The notes under the pieces: generated by a model
Databases searched by the model: none
The model's input: the letters and a program-made list of their open reading frames with translations, nothing else
Told to the model about the DNA's origin: nothing
Part shown: positions 55,581 to 64,000 of the stretch, piece by piece
How positions within the stretch are numbered: the first letter of the stretch is position 1
How the letters are laid out: the number at the start of each line of letters is the position of its first letter
Made by a program: the position numbers and the translations under genes
Source: Proteus faecis
Lineage (GTDB): Bacteria; Pseudomonadota; Gammaproteobacteria; Enterobacterales; Enterobacteriaceae
Direction of reading: 5' to 3'
DNA length: 64,000 nt
Assembly: GCF_003144395.1 (NCBI RefSeq)
Contig: NZ_PENZ01000001.1
Coordinates: 1-64,000, forward strand

Positions 55581-57359
55581 CTCTCTAGAACCTATGGAAA
55601 AATCAGACATTGCATTGCATATATTCGTAAATTGAAATGAACTGGCATTGAATGAAATAGAAGAGGAAACTAAACTTCTCGGTGATTTTGATTTCAATTT
55701 AATGATCAAATCTCCATTCCTTATCACTGGAGATTCCCATAGGGCCATATAGTTAACGTTTGTTTTATCAAAATATTCTAATAACTCCCATCCCGTTGAT
55801 GTTTTTCTGAAGCCAATAGGTATTATCTGTGGCTTTAATGAAGTTGCTGGTGATGTTACAGAGTTAACAAAAAAAGGAAATCCCAAAAATGATTCTTGAG
55901 TGCTATGCGGTGATGTGAAAAAACAAACCCTTCGTGGGTTATTATAACCAACTGCTATATATGTGTTACCGTAACTCCCACTTATAGCTATCCCTTCTGA
56001 CTCACCACTAGCGTTAATTCTCACCTCTGAAAGAACTTCTCCACTATACGAAACAAGAGATATTTTATCATTTGTGTAAAAATATATAGTGTTGTCATAA
56101 ACATCCATCCCCTGAGGAACACCAAGTGTTTTTGTCAATGTGAATTGTTTAATAGGTTTTAACCAACTTCCAAACTCAAAGAATGTAAATGTTGGCAGAC
56201 CACCATCACCGCCACTAAGAGTGCTATGTAATATAAGCATGTCATTATGATTATCAATAGCACATAGAGCGCTATTACCATAATTTGTTAGATCTATGCT
56301 CTCAACAACAGACTTTCCGTCCTTTGCTATTTTGCGAATATATGTTGGCTCCGCACCGCCTCCGCTAGCAGAGTAAATAAAACCATCCTTAACTCTATAT
56401 GCTAAATCAGCGGTATGGTTTATTGGAATTGACACACCTCCGTACGAGGTATCTATGACACCATTCTGAGCATATCGCTCAATCATCCCATTCCCACCCC
56501 CTAAATCATAACCGATATAAAAATAACCATTGTAAAAAGCCAAACCTTGATTGTTGTAATTTTGGTTAACATAGAAAGCCGTGTTCGGTGATGCATTATT
56601 ACCAGTTGTATTTATTACATTACTATTTATCGGCAATAAGGAATTTGGCTCCTTTTGTTTTCTGCTATCGTAGTTTTGGCTAACAAGGAGTTTTTTATTT
56701 GTAAATACTGCTGATTCATAACCTATGAAATTAGATTTATTTCCCGCTATTATTGTTTCATCTAAATCCCAAACACCACCAACATGGATAGGCATTTTAT
56801 TATTTTCTGAAAACGCAATAGCATCATTAAATGCATCATTCCAAGAATTACTTTCTGTTTTAAATTGATATGGAGTTATTATATTAGAATAGCTAGACTT
56901 AATATTGTCGAGTTGTTCTTGTACATTGCCATTTCTGGAACCAATAATTGACGCACCTTTCTCTGATTTGAGCTCTCCACGTAATGTACTATCACCAACG
57001 CCAAGCCATTTACCAACGCCTATTCCACCTGAACTGTCAGGAACTGATCCAGCAGGAACTAATTTAGGCAACTCCCCATCCCAGCGATAATATTCCCCCG
57101 TTACTTCATCACGCAAAACTTGATTAGGTAATGTTATTTCTGCACCCTTTTGGAATGAGTCTAATGTTATATAGCCGAATTGAGATATTGCTTGTTGAGC
57201 AACCCAGCGTAACCCTTCGATTGTAAAATGCTCTTGCCCAAACCTATCGATATACTTATTTTTCATTGACGTAACGAACTCGTCAATTTTACCTGAATTG
57301 TACTTCAGATCGCTAGCAGCTTCACTTGGAACTGGATTTTGTGTTGGAATAGTTGACAT
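55467..57359 (-). CDS. Prophage tailspike protein
   Basis: 630 residues from the ATG at 57359 (AGGAG five bases upstream). An in-frame start at 57512 (AAGG nine bases upstream) would add 51 residues with an SRRGFLIK twin-arginine-like signal. The N-terminal ~140 residues (SKYNSGK-like region to WLGVGDSTLRGE) resemble a tailspike particle-binding module. The central region (about 270-510) has repeats of FYNGYFYIGYDLGG, FIYSASGGG and GNTYIAVGY type that suggest a beta-propeller. No catalytic residues identified; receptor or polysaccharide binding is inferred. Separate terminator precedes it. Confidence 0.75.
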   Translation of the reverse strand: MSTIPTQNPVPSEAASDLKYNSGKIDEFVTSMKNKYIDRFGQEHFTIEGLRWVAQQAISQFGYITLDSFQKGAEITLPNQVLRDEVTGEYYRWDGELPKLVPAGSVPDSSGGIGVGKWLGVGDSTLRGELKSEKGASIIGSRNGNVQEQLDNIKSSYSNIITPYQFKTESNSWNDAFNDAIAFSENNKMPIHVGGVWDLDETIIAGNKSNFIGYESAVFTNKKLLVSQNYDSRKQKEPNSLLPINSNVINTTGNNASPNTAFYVNQNYNNQGLAFYNGYFYIGYDLGGGNGMIERYAQNGVIDTSYGGVSIPINHTADLAYRVKDGFIYSASGGGAEPTYIRKIAKDGKSVVESIDLTNYGNSALCAIDNHNDMLILHSTLSGGDGGLPTFTFFEFGSWLKPIKQFTLTKTLGVPQGMDVYDNTIYFYTNDKISLVSYSGEVLSEVRINASGESEGIAISGSYGNTYIAVGYNNPRRVCFFTSPHSTQESFLGFPFFVNSVTSPATSLKPQIIPIGFRKTSTGWELLEYFDKTNVNYMALWESPVIRNGDLIIKLKSKSPRSLVSSSISFNASSFQFTNICNAMSDFSIGSRELVVKFIGANGSVVNADSVLGTGIIYGFTIVGVSNHNS

Positions 57360-57562
57360 ATTATCTCCTAGTGAGGATTTATTTACTTCACTATGTGTAT
57401 CATTAATAAAATTAATTTTATTTGGTTTACTATAAACGCAACTAGAAAAAACTGTTGTTGCTATGGATGAAGGTATGACCTTAATTAAAAACCCCCTCCT
57501 AGATACACTCATAATCTTTAACCTTATGTATTATTAATTTAATAATTAAAGATAGTTAATGA

Positions 57563-57595
57563 ATAATAAAAAGCCAGCATTTAGGCTGGCTATGT
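57563..57595 (-). terminator. Terminator between tail tip gene and tailspike gene
   Basis: GCCAGC-CTAAAT-GCTGGC hairpin followed by TTTTTATT on the minus strand. It isolates the tailspike as its own transcription unit. Confidence 0.8.
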
Positions 57596-57614
57596 ATGAT
57601 TTAAATGAATTTAA

Positions 57615-60083
57615 TTAAACGTTGTAATCTTTCTTTGCAGAAAAATACTCACTTGCTGTAATGCTAAAAGTTCCGTCTGCATTAGGCTTTTTATCGCTTA
57701 CAATCCATCTCATTGAGTCCATTTCAACGATATTGGATATAACGTAACGTGACGGAGATTGAACATTCATACCGTCATAGATATTTAGCTGGATATCTGG
57801 TATATCAGCGATAAATCCGTAAGCTGTATCGCTTCTTGGTATAGCTTTAAATCTTTCTGTCGTATTACCTAAATGATCAGTAATACAAACAAACATCTCA
57901 CCATCAAAGGCAACTTTTTCATTTGTTGAAAATTGATTGCCGATCCTCTCAACTATATAACCCGCCTGTTGATTCTTATCGTATGTGTCAGCAACAATAA
58001 TTAAGTCGCCTGGATAAACATAATCACCATCTGCGAGAGTTTGCACACTGATACTCATACGCTGATGTATTAACCTATCCATTTCTAATAGTGCCCTATC
58101 TGTCGCCTGATACTCATTACGACAACCGTGAATGGTTATTTTGTTAGGGTTTTTAGCTGGCTTGTTAACTATTTTGTTATTTTCAATACGATATTTAAGA
58201 TAGGTCTTTTTGTTTGTTTTAGGGTTTACGTATTCGATTTCAACACCATCATTACCGCTCGGCATTGTCATATCATAAGAAAGTGAGAACCCGTTTCCTG
58301 TCGTGTTTGCTCTATTAAAAGTGCCGGATGGATATTTCTTTTCCTCCTCACGAGTAAAGGTTAGAACTCCGTTATCCCAAAATGAAATAACACGAGCAAC
58401 ATTGCATATTGTTTCTATACGCTGACCTAGCGATACATCTTCATCATCAAACGTGTAATCAAAATATCCTAAACGATTATCTGGAAGTGATTCATAGATT
58501 GAATACAAACCATATAAATCTATGGTGCTTTCTGGTTGCCCAGCAGTAACTAACCAAGTGTGAGCGACAGCATCAGCAAATGATCGTGATGGTCGTAATG
58601 TATAATCAACGCTACGGCTATTCATGTCGTAACTAATAACATGACGTGTAGCCAGTGCGTTATATTTACGCTCCCTTGCTCCTGTTGGCGCTTCTGTTGC
58701 CCTCACTGTTACCTTAACAAGCGTATCTTCTTCATGTACTTCGTTAATTCTCTCTCTAACAATAAAGACTTCCTCTAGCTTAAGAATGCTGTGATCATTA
58801 CTGTTTTCTAATCGAGTTAATTGAAGTGCATATCTTCCATATCCAGCCAACGGCTTGAACTTTTCCGTTAAATAGTATGTTTTTGTTTTTGGTGCAGATG
58901 GGAACCCTCTATTGAATGACTCTCTTGTTCCAGCTACTTCATTGTTATTCTCATCAACCTTCCAAAATTCAATTCTTGCATTGGCATAATCGCCATCACC
59001 AAGCTGAGCATTTAAATGCACCCATAACTCACCACCATCAAGCGGAGAAAAGAAAGGGCCTACTGTCAGAAACTGATTGTCATAGAGAATAAACTTTGAC
59101 GTGTTAACAATTGCATTAGGCGGAAGAGTTGCCAAATCACCGCCAGTTAAATTGGTGAAAAAGAATTCGTAGTAATATTTTGGTGAAATGATAGCACCAT
59201 CATCACTTTCTTTCGCATCAGATAGATAAGCATCAACCTTAATATCCTTTGTAACCGAACCCTGCGGAGTATCATAAGTCACATTAACAACAAGGCTTAC
59301 TGATCGAGGCTTTACGATATCCATGAAGTATCGAAACTCATCTTGCTTCTCTATCTTTATGGCCGCCTCACCACCTTTAATTTCACCAGAAATGACATTG
59401 CTAGCAGTAGCCTCATATTGTGGGATTTCGTCACTTTCATTCGGTCCCGGTATTTCTTGTCCGTCAACATCAGGGAATTCAAAGCCCTCGAATATCTGTG
59501 GGATCACTTCACCCGGTTGGAATATCTGATAACTGGCACCATCAAGGGCGATTAGTTCAGATTCTGAATATTTCACATTCTCAATCGTGTAGTAACCGAT
59601 ACCAAAGTTCATCCACTCGGTAACCATCTTTTTATTGTCGATGTATTCAAACATTGATTGCTGAATGAGATCGGGAAAGGCTCTAACTTGTCCGTGAATT
59701 TCAGGTCTAGCCTGATATGTTCTCGCTATATTAGTTTGGCCTGTTAATCGGTTGTTAGGGCTTTCCTTTGCATTTACATCCGCCGCGCTAAATGATGGTG
59801 CCTTAGGCGCTAAGAATGAAAATATCTTGGAAACAAACTTAAATACTGGATTAAGAATGTCGCCAATAATTCCTTTCGGTTGGTCGAATATTTGAATGTG
59901 ATGAAATTCACTAATAATAAAGTCAAGGCGATCATCGTCGTTAAGCTTTACGCCGTTAACATAGATATCAACGTCATGATGAAAGTTTTGCTCTTTTAAC
60001 CAATCAAAAAAAAGAGAGCCGGCTTTTATCTCGACTCTCTCTTTCGGCACTCCAGCAACACGCTGAATTTCAATTATTGGCAT
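57615..60083 (-). CDS. Phage tail tip/host-specificity protein, TipJ family
   Basis: 822-residue homologue of the lambda J-type central tail tip protein, which forms the tail tip and contacts host receptors. The N-terminal half (GIIGDILNPVFKFVSKIFSFLAPKAP, a membrane-like segment) and the fibronectin-like middle part are typical; ARPEIHGQVRAFPDLIQQ is characteristic. It overlaps the NlpC gene by 14 bases. Confidence 0.85.
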   Translation of the reverse strand: MPIIEIQRVAGVPKERVEIKAGSLFFDWLKEQNFHHDVDIYVNGVKLNDDDRLDFIISEFHHIQIFDQPKGIIGDILNPVFKFVSKIFSFLAPKAPSFSAADVNAKESPNNRLTGQTNIARTYQARPEIHGQVRAFPDLIQQSMFEYIDNKKMVTEWMNFGIGYYTIENVKYSESELIALDGASYQIFQPGEVIPQIFEGFEFPDVDGQEIPGPNESDEIPQYEATASNVISGEIKGGEAAIKIEKQDEFRYFMDIVKPRSVSLVVNVTYDTPQGSVTKDIKVDAYLSDAKESDDGAIISPKYYYEFFFTNLTGGDLATLPPNAIVNTSKFILYDNQFLTVGPFFSPLDGGELWVHLNAQLGDGDYANARIEFWKVDENNNEVAGTRESFNRGFPSAPKTKTYYLTEKFKPLAGYGRYALQLTRLENSNDHSILKLEEVFIVRERINEVHEEDTLVKVTVRATEAPTGARERKYNALATRHVISYDMNSRSVDYTLRPSRSFADAVAHTWLVTAGQPESTIDLYGLYSIYESLPDNRLGYFDYTFDDEDVSLGQRIETICNVARVISFWDNGVLTFTREEEKKYPSGTFNRANTTGNGFSLSYDMTMPSGNDGVEIEYVNPKTNKKTYLKYRIENNKIVNKPAKNPNKITIHGCRNEYQATDRALLEMDRLIHQRMSISVQTLADGDYVYPGDLIIVADTYDKNQQAGYIVERIGNQFSTNEKVAFDGEMFVCITDHLGNTTERFKAIPRSDTAYGFIADIPDIQLNIYDGMNVQSPSRYVISNIVEMDSMRWIVSDKKPNADGTFSITASEYFSAKKDYNV

Positions 60084-60462
60084 ATTTCATAAACTCCAAC
60101 TTAGTGAACTTTCTCTCAAGAACAATCAACCTATCCATTCTCACAGAACCGTTTTCACCTCGACTATGTAATGCATTACCATCGATAATCAAGCCAATGT
60201 GAGCGGGTTTTGAGCCTATATAGCCTATAAATATTCCGTTATTTTCTGGTTGATTTACTTCCTCCCAAAACTCAACTTCATTTTTATAGCAAGTAACAAA
60301 ATCCGTTTCAGACTCATAGCCTGCGTCATGGTGGATCTCAATACCTAGAACGTGTCGATAATAGAGAACGACGAGCCCCCAACAATCCATAGCGTCAAAT
60401 GTGCAAGACCGGTTTTTCCATGGTTTACCGATAGTTTTATCGATGAAATCCTGAGTTGTCAT
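60070..60462 (-). CDS. Phage tail assembly NlpC/P60 peptidase
   Basis: 130 residues from the ATG at 60462 (GGAGG four bases upstream). NlpC/P60 fold with catalytic Cys in FDAMDCWGLVVLYYRHVLG and His in PAHIGLIIDGNALHSRG. Equivalent to the lambda K-type protein that cleaves peptidoglycan or processes the tip complex. Overlaps both neighbours. Confidence 0.85.
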   Translation of the reverse strand: MTTQDFIDKTIGKPWKNRSCTFDAMDCWGLVVLYYRHVLGIEIHHDAGYESETDFVTCYKNEVEFWEEVNQPENNGIFIGYIGSKPAHIGLIIDGNALHSRGENGSVRMDRLIVLERKFTKLEFMKYANN

Positions 60463-60929
60463 ACAGCCTCCAAGCCCGGCCATTCTTGCGGTTCATAAAT
60501 ACGTCCGATGTTTTTATTCAATGGGTTACTCATAGATAGCGTGACAGTGACGCTTTCATGATCCAACGACACATCTTTCACAAATAATTTCCATCGAGTA
60601 ATTGCTGTGTCTTTGTCTTTCTCATCAAATAAGCGATAAGTAGCCTCTATGGGTGTCATTCTATTGAATGATTTCCATAGTTTAAGTTTCTGTTTAAAGT
60701 CTTGTGCGACACGGCTGAATTTAACACTAGCGTCGATGATGGGCGTTCTGCTTTGCTGGCTGTCAGATAGTTCGAAATTACACGGCTGGTATTCAATACC
60801 ACCTAGAACCTTCGGGAAAACCTGATAAGAAACAAGATAGATATCGCCAAATGACGGATGACTAAATTGCAGTGTCTCATAAAGTATTCTGTTTGGCCTT
60901 TGTGCCCGATACTCTCTTAGTGTAGGCAT
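60459..60929 (-). CDS. Phage tail protein, DUF1833 family
   Basis: 156 residues, beginning REYRAQRPNRILYETLQFSHPSFGDIYLV. Matches the DUF1833 tail proteins that sit between the minor tail and NlpC genes in lambdoid siphovirus modules. Start overlaps the preceding stop by TAATG. Confidence 0.75.
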   Translation of the reverse strand: MPTLREYRAQRPNRILYETLQFSHPSFGDIYLVSYQVFPKVLGGIEYQPCNFELSDSQQSRTPIIDASVKFSRVAQDFKQKLKLWKSFNRMTPIEATYRLFDEKDKDTAITRWKLFVKDVSLDHESVTVTLSMSNPLNKNIGRIYEPQEWPGLEAV

Positions 60930-61405
60930 TACAACCCCTTATACTTAGGTAGAGTCTCAGTGACGATAATATCTAGCCAACTTCCAAATGATGGAGGAAA
61001 CTCAACAATAATATCGTCGAATTCATCATCTGAATTATAAAGTTTCTTGCTAATAACCTGACCAGTCCATGTTACAGAAGATCCATTAATACTGGTTTGC
61101 ACTGGATAGGAAACAAAATGCAATTCCTGCTCCTGTAACCCACTACCACCAAGATTAATTTTCATCCTGAACCAGCGATTGCAATTATCAAGATAGTTGG
61201 GACTTCGCAACCACTGCGCAAACGCACGCTCCTGTTGAAGTGTAAATATCCAATTCACACTCCATACAGTTTTTAAATCATCAGTTAACTTCTGAAATAT
61301 AGGTGCGCCTACCTGTGGTTGATCTGTCAAGAAACCAGTATCTAGCGTCATGGGTTTATCGGCTTTCTGTGCTAGAGGAAGCCAATAAGGGTAATCAATA
61401 ACCAT
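60929..61405 (-). CDS. Phage minor tail protein (putative)
   Basis: 158 residues. YPYWLPLAQKADKPMTLDTGFLTDQPQVGAP at the N-terminus and QERAFAQWLRSPNY in the middle. No family I recognise; its position between the tape measure and DUF1833 genes points to a tail-tip component. Confidence 0.6.
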   Translation of the reverse strand: MVIDYPYWLPLAQKADKPMTLDTGFLTDQPQVGAPIFQKLTDDLKTVWSVNWIFTLQQERAFAQWLRSPNYLDNCNRWFRMKINLGGSGLQEQELHFVSYPVQTSINGSSVTWTGQVISKKLYNSDDEFDDIIVEFPPSFGSWLDIIVTETLPKYKGL

Positions 61406-61408
61406 ATA

Positions 61409-64000
61409 TCAACCTCTTGCTCTCGCTGTTGCTGATGTGTTTCTTGTAATGGATTGAAGCATAGGGCCTTTATTATCCATATCCATAATGAATGCCTGAA
61501 TAGTTAGCGTATTTCCATCTTGTGATGTCTGCGCATCAAACTTGTGGCCACCAGATGAATAGTCATTAAAGACAACATTCACATTCATACCGCCACCCTG
61601 CATATCTTTATTGGAAATAACCTTTCCATTGTCACCGGGTATCATGTATTGGCGACCGTTATTAGCCTTGAATATCTCAGGCTTACCACCTTCACCAACT
61701 CGATACATTGAACCAGCGTCAACAGGGCCACCATTTTTACGAGCTCCTGCAATTGCGCCAACGCCAAGCACAGCGATTGCGGCTAAACCTATTTTCGCCG
61801 CTGTCCCCATTGACGCGATTGATGCCATAATTGCCGCAGGTGTCCAAGCGGCTGTTGTTGTGGCAGCTGCTGCCGTGCTCACTGTCGTTTGCGTTCCGAT
61901 AGCAGCCGTTTGCACCGCCGTTGTTGCTGCGATAGCGCCTTGCTGTGCTGCTGCGCCAAACCAAGCAGCTTTAGCTTGCTCAATTCCAGCCTGAACAAAG
62001 GTGTTAATTAGGCTATTTAAAACTGTATTACCAATTGATCTTAATGCGTCAGAAGCCTCCATTGAGCCGGTTATTATTCCCGTAAGTGCATTTGATGCGC
62101 TACCAGAGAATGCATCTAGTGCAGCTGCGGCAGCTTCGTTTCCTAATGATTGATTTCTCCAAAGCTCATACATAGCATCAGTTCTAGCTTGCTCATATTG
62201 AGTGTTGGCGGCATTCATTAACGCCAAACCTTGCTGAGTGATAGCACCTTTTTCAGTCTCGAACCCACGGATAAGCGCAAGTTTACGATCGTGTTCGTTT
62301 TTAAGTTGCTGAACAGGGTCTACTTGTGCTTTTAAATTATCTTGCGGTGATACAGTGTTTTTAGCCTTTATTTCAGCTATCTGTTGCTGATATTCCGCTT
62401 CAATTTCAGCTTTGCGCCTTGCTGCCTGTTCAGTGAGAGATACATCATCTTTTGTTATCCGCTCTAAGTCTGCCAACTGTTTATCGTGAGACTCTTTAGC
62501 CTTGGCGACTAAATCAAGCTCAAGTGCGGCTTTCTTATCAGCTAGGTTACGCTCAATGTTGTATTTTTCTTCTGCTAGCTGCTCCGCTTTTTCAATCTGC
62601 TTAGGAGATGCGGTATCACCCAATGCTTTAACAGCATCATACTTAGCCATTTCAAGAGATCCGTCTTTATAACCTTTGTTTAAAAGCTCAATTTCTTCTC
62701 TCTGGCGTTTTAGTGCTTCGTATGCTGCATCTGTGGCTTTGGTTGATTCATTAAGCGCTTTGCTATTTTCCTTTTTAGATTGACTATTTTCATATTCTTG
62801 AGCTGCTAAAGATTTCAGGTTTTCAATGGCATCTTTATCTACAACACCAGAATCCTCGGCAGCATATTGAGCTTGCAATCTGGCTCTTTCCTCACCTTCT
62901 AATTTAGATAATTCAACTCTGCGCTCCATCTGCTTTAATAGTTGTTCCCCCTCCTTTCCTCCATAATCCAATTCAGGGCGAAGCAAACTAAATGCCTGTT
63001 TAGCTTTAGTTGCTCTTTCTATGGAAAATCCATAAGAAGCCCATCCTTTTGCAGCGGTTGGTATAACAGAAGTTTCTCTTTTTAGTAAATCAATCCCTTC
63101 CTTTAGCTCACCATTAAGATCAGCTTGAATGAAAGATATGGTGTTTTTTGTGCGGCTGTAATTGTTTGACGCCTTCGTTGCGATATCTGTTGCAATTGCT
63201 AATTTATCTTGAGCGTCTGTCAGCTGTCTTGTTATTGATTCATATTGACTTGTTCCAACCTTAGCTAAAGCTAAATCAGCCTCTAATTCTCTTACCTTTT
63301 CCGCCGCTTGCTTCATGGCGACAGTGGTGTTTAGAACTTCATTTTTTAACTCAGGGAGCGCTTCTTTTAACTTGGCAGATTCAGCTCTTTTTTGTTCCCT
63401 TGTCATATTTTTCATTTCAGCAGTTAATTGATTTACTCCCTCTGCAAGTTTTACTGCTTCTTCTCTTGCTTCTTTTGCCTGCTGGTAGAAATACATGATC
63501 GCAGCACCCGCAGCCATTGCTATACCTGCTGGGCCACCAACAAAACCTAGAGCTTTATTAGCTAAACCGATAGATACAGAAGCGGCTCTTGCTGCTGCGG
63601 CTGAGTTAGCCATTGCCACTGTCTGCGCTTGCGTTGCTTGCTTATGATTTATCGCCGCGGTTGTTGCGGCAGACCTAACGGCAATTAAATTTGCCAGCGC
63701 GGTTGCTTCTGCGTTTGTTCCTCTTGCGGCCGCAAATTCGGTTTTCGCTTTCTCAACTAACGCTCTTGCTGCAGCTAAATCTAAAGCGGTCTTTCTTGCT
63801 GTCATTATTGCATTGTGTTCAGCAACTCTAGCGGCTTGAAGGTTTGCTATCGCTTCTTGCCTTGCTGCAACTGCTGATTGCATTTTAGCTTTGATAGCCA
63901 ATCCCATTGCAGCAATATATCTACCACCAACAACGGAGGCAACAAGGCTAACCGCTAAAACCATTTCATCAAGGCTCTTACTTGCAGTAATAACAGCATC
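61409..64000 (-). CDS. Phage tail tape measure protein (partial, runs off window)
   Basis: At least 863 residues; the frame stays open past the window edge at 64000, so the true start is outside. Ala-rich, with a long coiled-coil middle (about residues 150-600, many Lys/Glu heptads), transmembrane-like segments (GLANKALGFVGGPAGIAMAAGAA), and the C-terminal motif AGSMYRVGEGGKPEIFKANN. Sets tail length in siphoviruses. Lambda tape-measure family. Confidence 0.88.
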   Translation of the reverse strand, partial: DAVITASKSLDEMVLAVSLVASVVGGRYIAAMGLAIKAKMQSAVAARQEAIANLQAARVAEHNAIMTARKTALDLAAARALVEKAKTEFAAARGTNAEATALANLIAVRSAATTAAINHKQATQAQTVAMANSAAAARAASVSIGLANKALGFVGGPAGIAMAAGAAIMYFYQQAKEAREEAVKLAEGVNQLTAEMKNMTREQKRAESAKLKEALPELKNEVLNTTVAMKQAAEKVRELEADLALAKVGTSQYESITRQLTDAQDKLAIATDIATKASNNYSRTKNTISFIQADLNGELKEGIDLLKRETSVIPTAAKGWASYGFSIERATKAKQAFSLLRPELDYGGKEGEQLLKQMERRVELSKLEGEERARLQAQYAAEDSGVVDKDAIENLKSLAAQEYENSQSKKENSKALNESTKATDAAYEALKRQREEIELLNKGYKDGSLEMAKYDAVKALGDTASPKQIEKAEQLAEEKYNIERNLADKKAALELDLVAKAKESHDKQLADLERITKDDVSLTEQAARRKAEIEAEYQQQIAEIKAKNTVSPQDNLKAQVDPVQQLKNEHDRKLALIRGFETEKGAITQQGLALMNAANTQYEQARTDAMYELWRNQSLGNEAAAAALDAFSGSASNALTGIITGSMEASDALRSIGNTVLNSLINTFVQAGIEQAKAAWFGAAAQQGAIAATTAVQTAAIGTQTTVSTAAAATTTAAWTPAAIMASIASMGTAAKIGLAAIAVLGVGAIAGARKNGGPVDAGSMYRVGEGGKPEIFKANNGRQYMIPGDNGKVISNKDMQGGGMNVNVVFNDYSSGGHKFDAQTSQDGNTLTIQAFIMDMDNKGPMLQSITRNTSATARARG

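Noticed and set aside
61611..61994. Ala-rich frame antisense to the tape measure gene
   Set aside because: Reflects Ala-rich coding on the other strand.

Overview
The window looks like the chromosome of a member of the Enterobacterales, most likely Proteus or a close Morganellaceae relative. The evidence is AT-rich sequence, E. coli-type gene blocks (mdtABC-baeSR, trhP-cyaR-yegS, yoaH/pabB-nudL-sdaA, putP/putA, fliAZ), a PqrA/MarA-like regulator and a chaperone-usher fimbrial operon. The genus call is inference from gene content; no search was run.

Layout. 0-9.8 kb: a multidrug RND efflux operon (mdtABC, no mdtD) running straight into its two-component system baeSR, with a plausible BaeR box on the promoter. 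10-14.6 kb: trhP, the sRNA CyaR with a CRP-type site, yegS, fbaB, and thiD under a TPP riboswitch. 14.6-23.7 kb: pagP, an aromatic amino-acid permease, a previously easy-to-miss MgrB-like micro-protein (TTG start), a MarA/PqrA-type regulator, a YidA phosphatase, brnQ, amiD and an alanine/sodium symporter. 23.7-25 kb: a long AT-rich intergenic stretch holding an ArcZ-like sRNA and a perfect FNR box. 25-31.8 kb: holE, yebF, yoaH, pabB, nudL, sdaA, mntP (behind a Fur box and a manganese riboswitch) and rlmA. 31.9-37.4 kb: psiE, two Usp proteins, GrpB and metallo-hydrolase genes, cycA and tRNA-Lys(CUU). 37.7-43.6 kb: a five-gene fimbrial operon. 44.2-45.8 kb: two divergent accessory genes separated by a palindromic intergenic repeat. 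46-52 kb: divergent putP and putA with GTTGCA operator motifs between them. 52-55.1 kb: an octamer tandem repeat, a candidate sRNA, fliZ, fliA and a flagellin gene.

The most unusual part is the right end. The flagellin gene lacks its N-terminal region and promoter; the coding similarity stops near 55,050-55,085. Immediately beyond it starts a prophage. It has a theta-subunit (HolE/Hot) homologue at its edge, a tailspike, and a siphovirus tail module (tip J-like, NlpC/P60, DUF1833, minor tail, tape measure) running off the window. The simplest reading is a prophage integrated in, or recombined into, a flagellin gene. Another intact flagellin gene could lie outside the window.

Functional themes are envelope defence (MdtABC/BaeSR, PagP, MgrB, MarA-like regulator), amino-acid import and catabolism (PheP-like, BrnQ, AlsT, CycA, PutP/PutA, SdaA), surface appendages (fimbriae, flagella) and RNA-based control (CyaR, ArcZ, TPP and Mn riboswitches).
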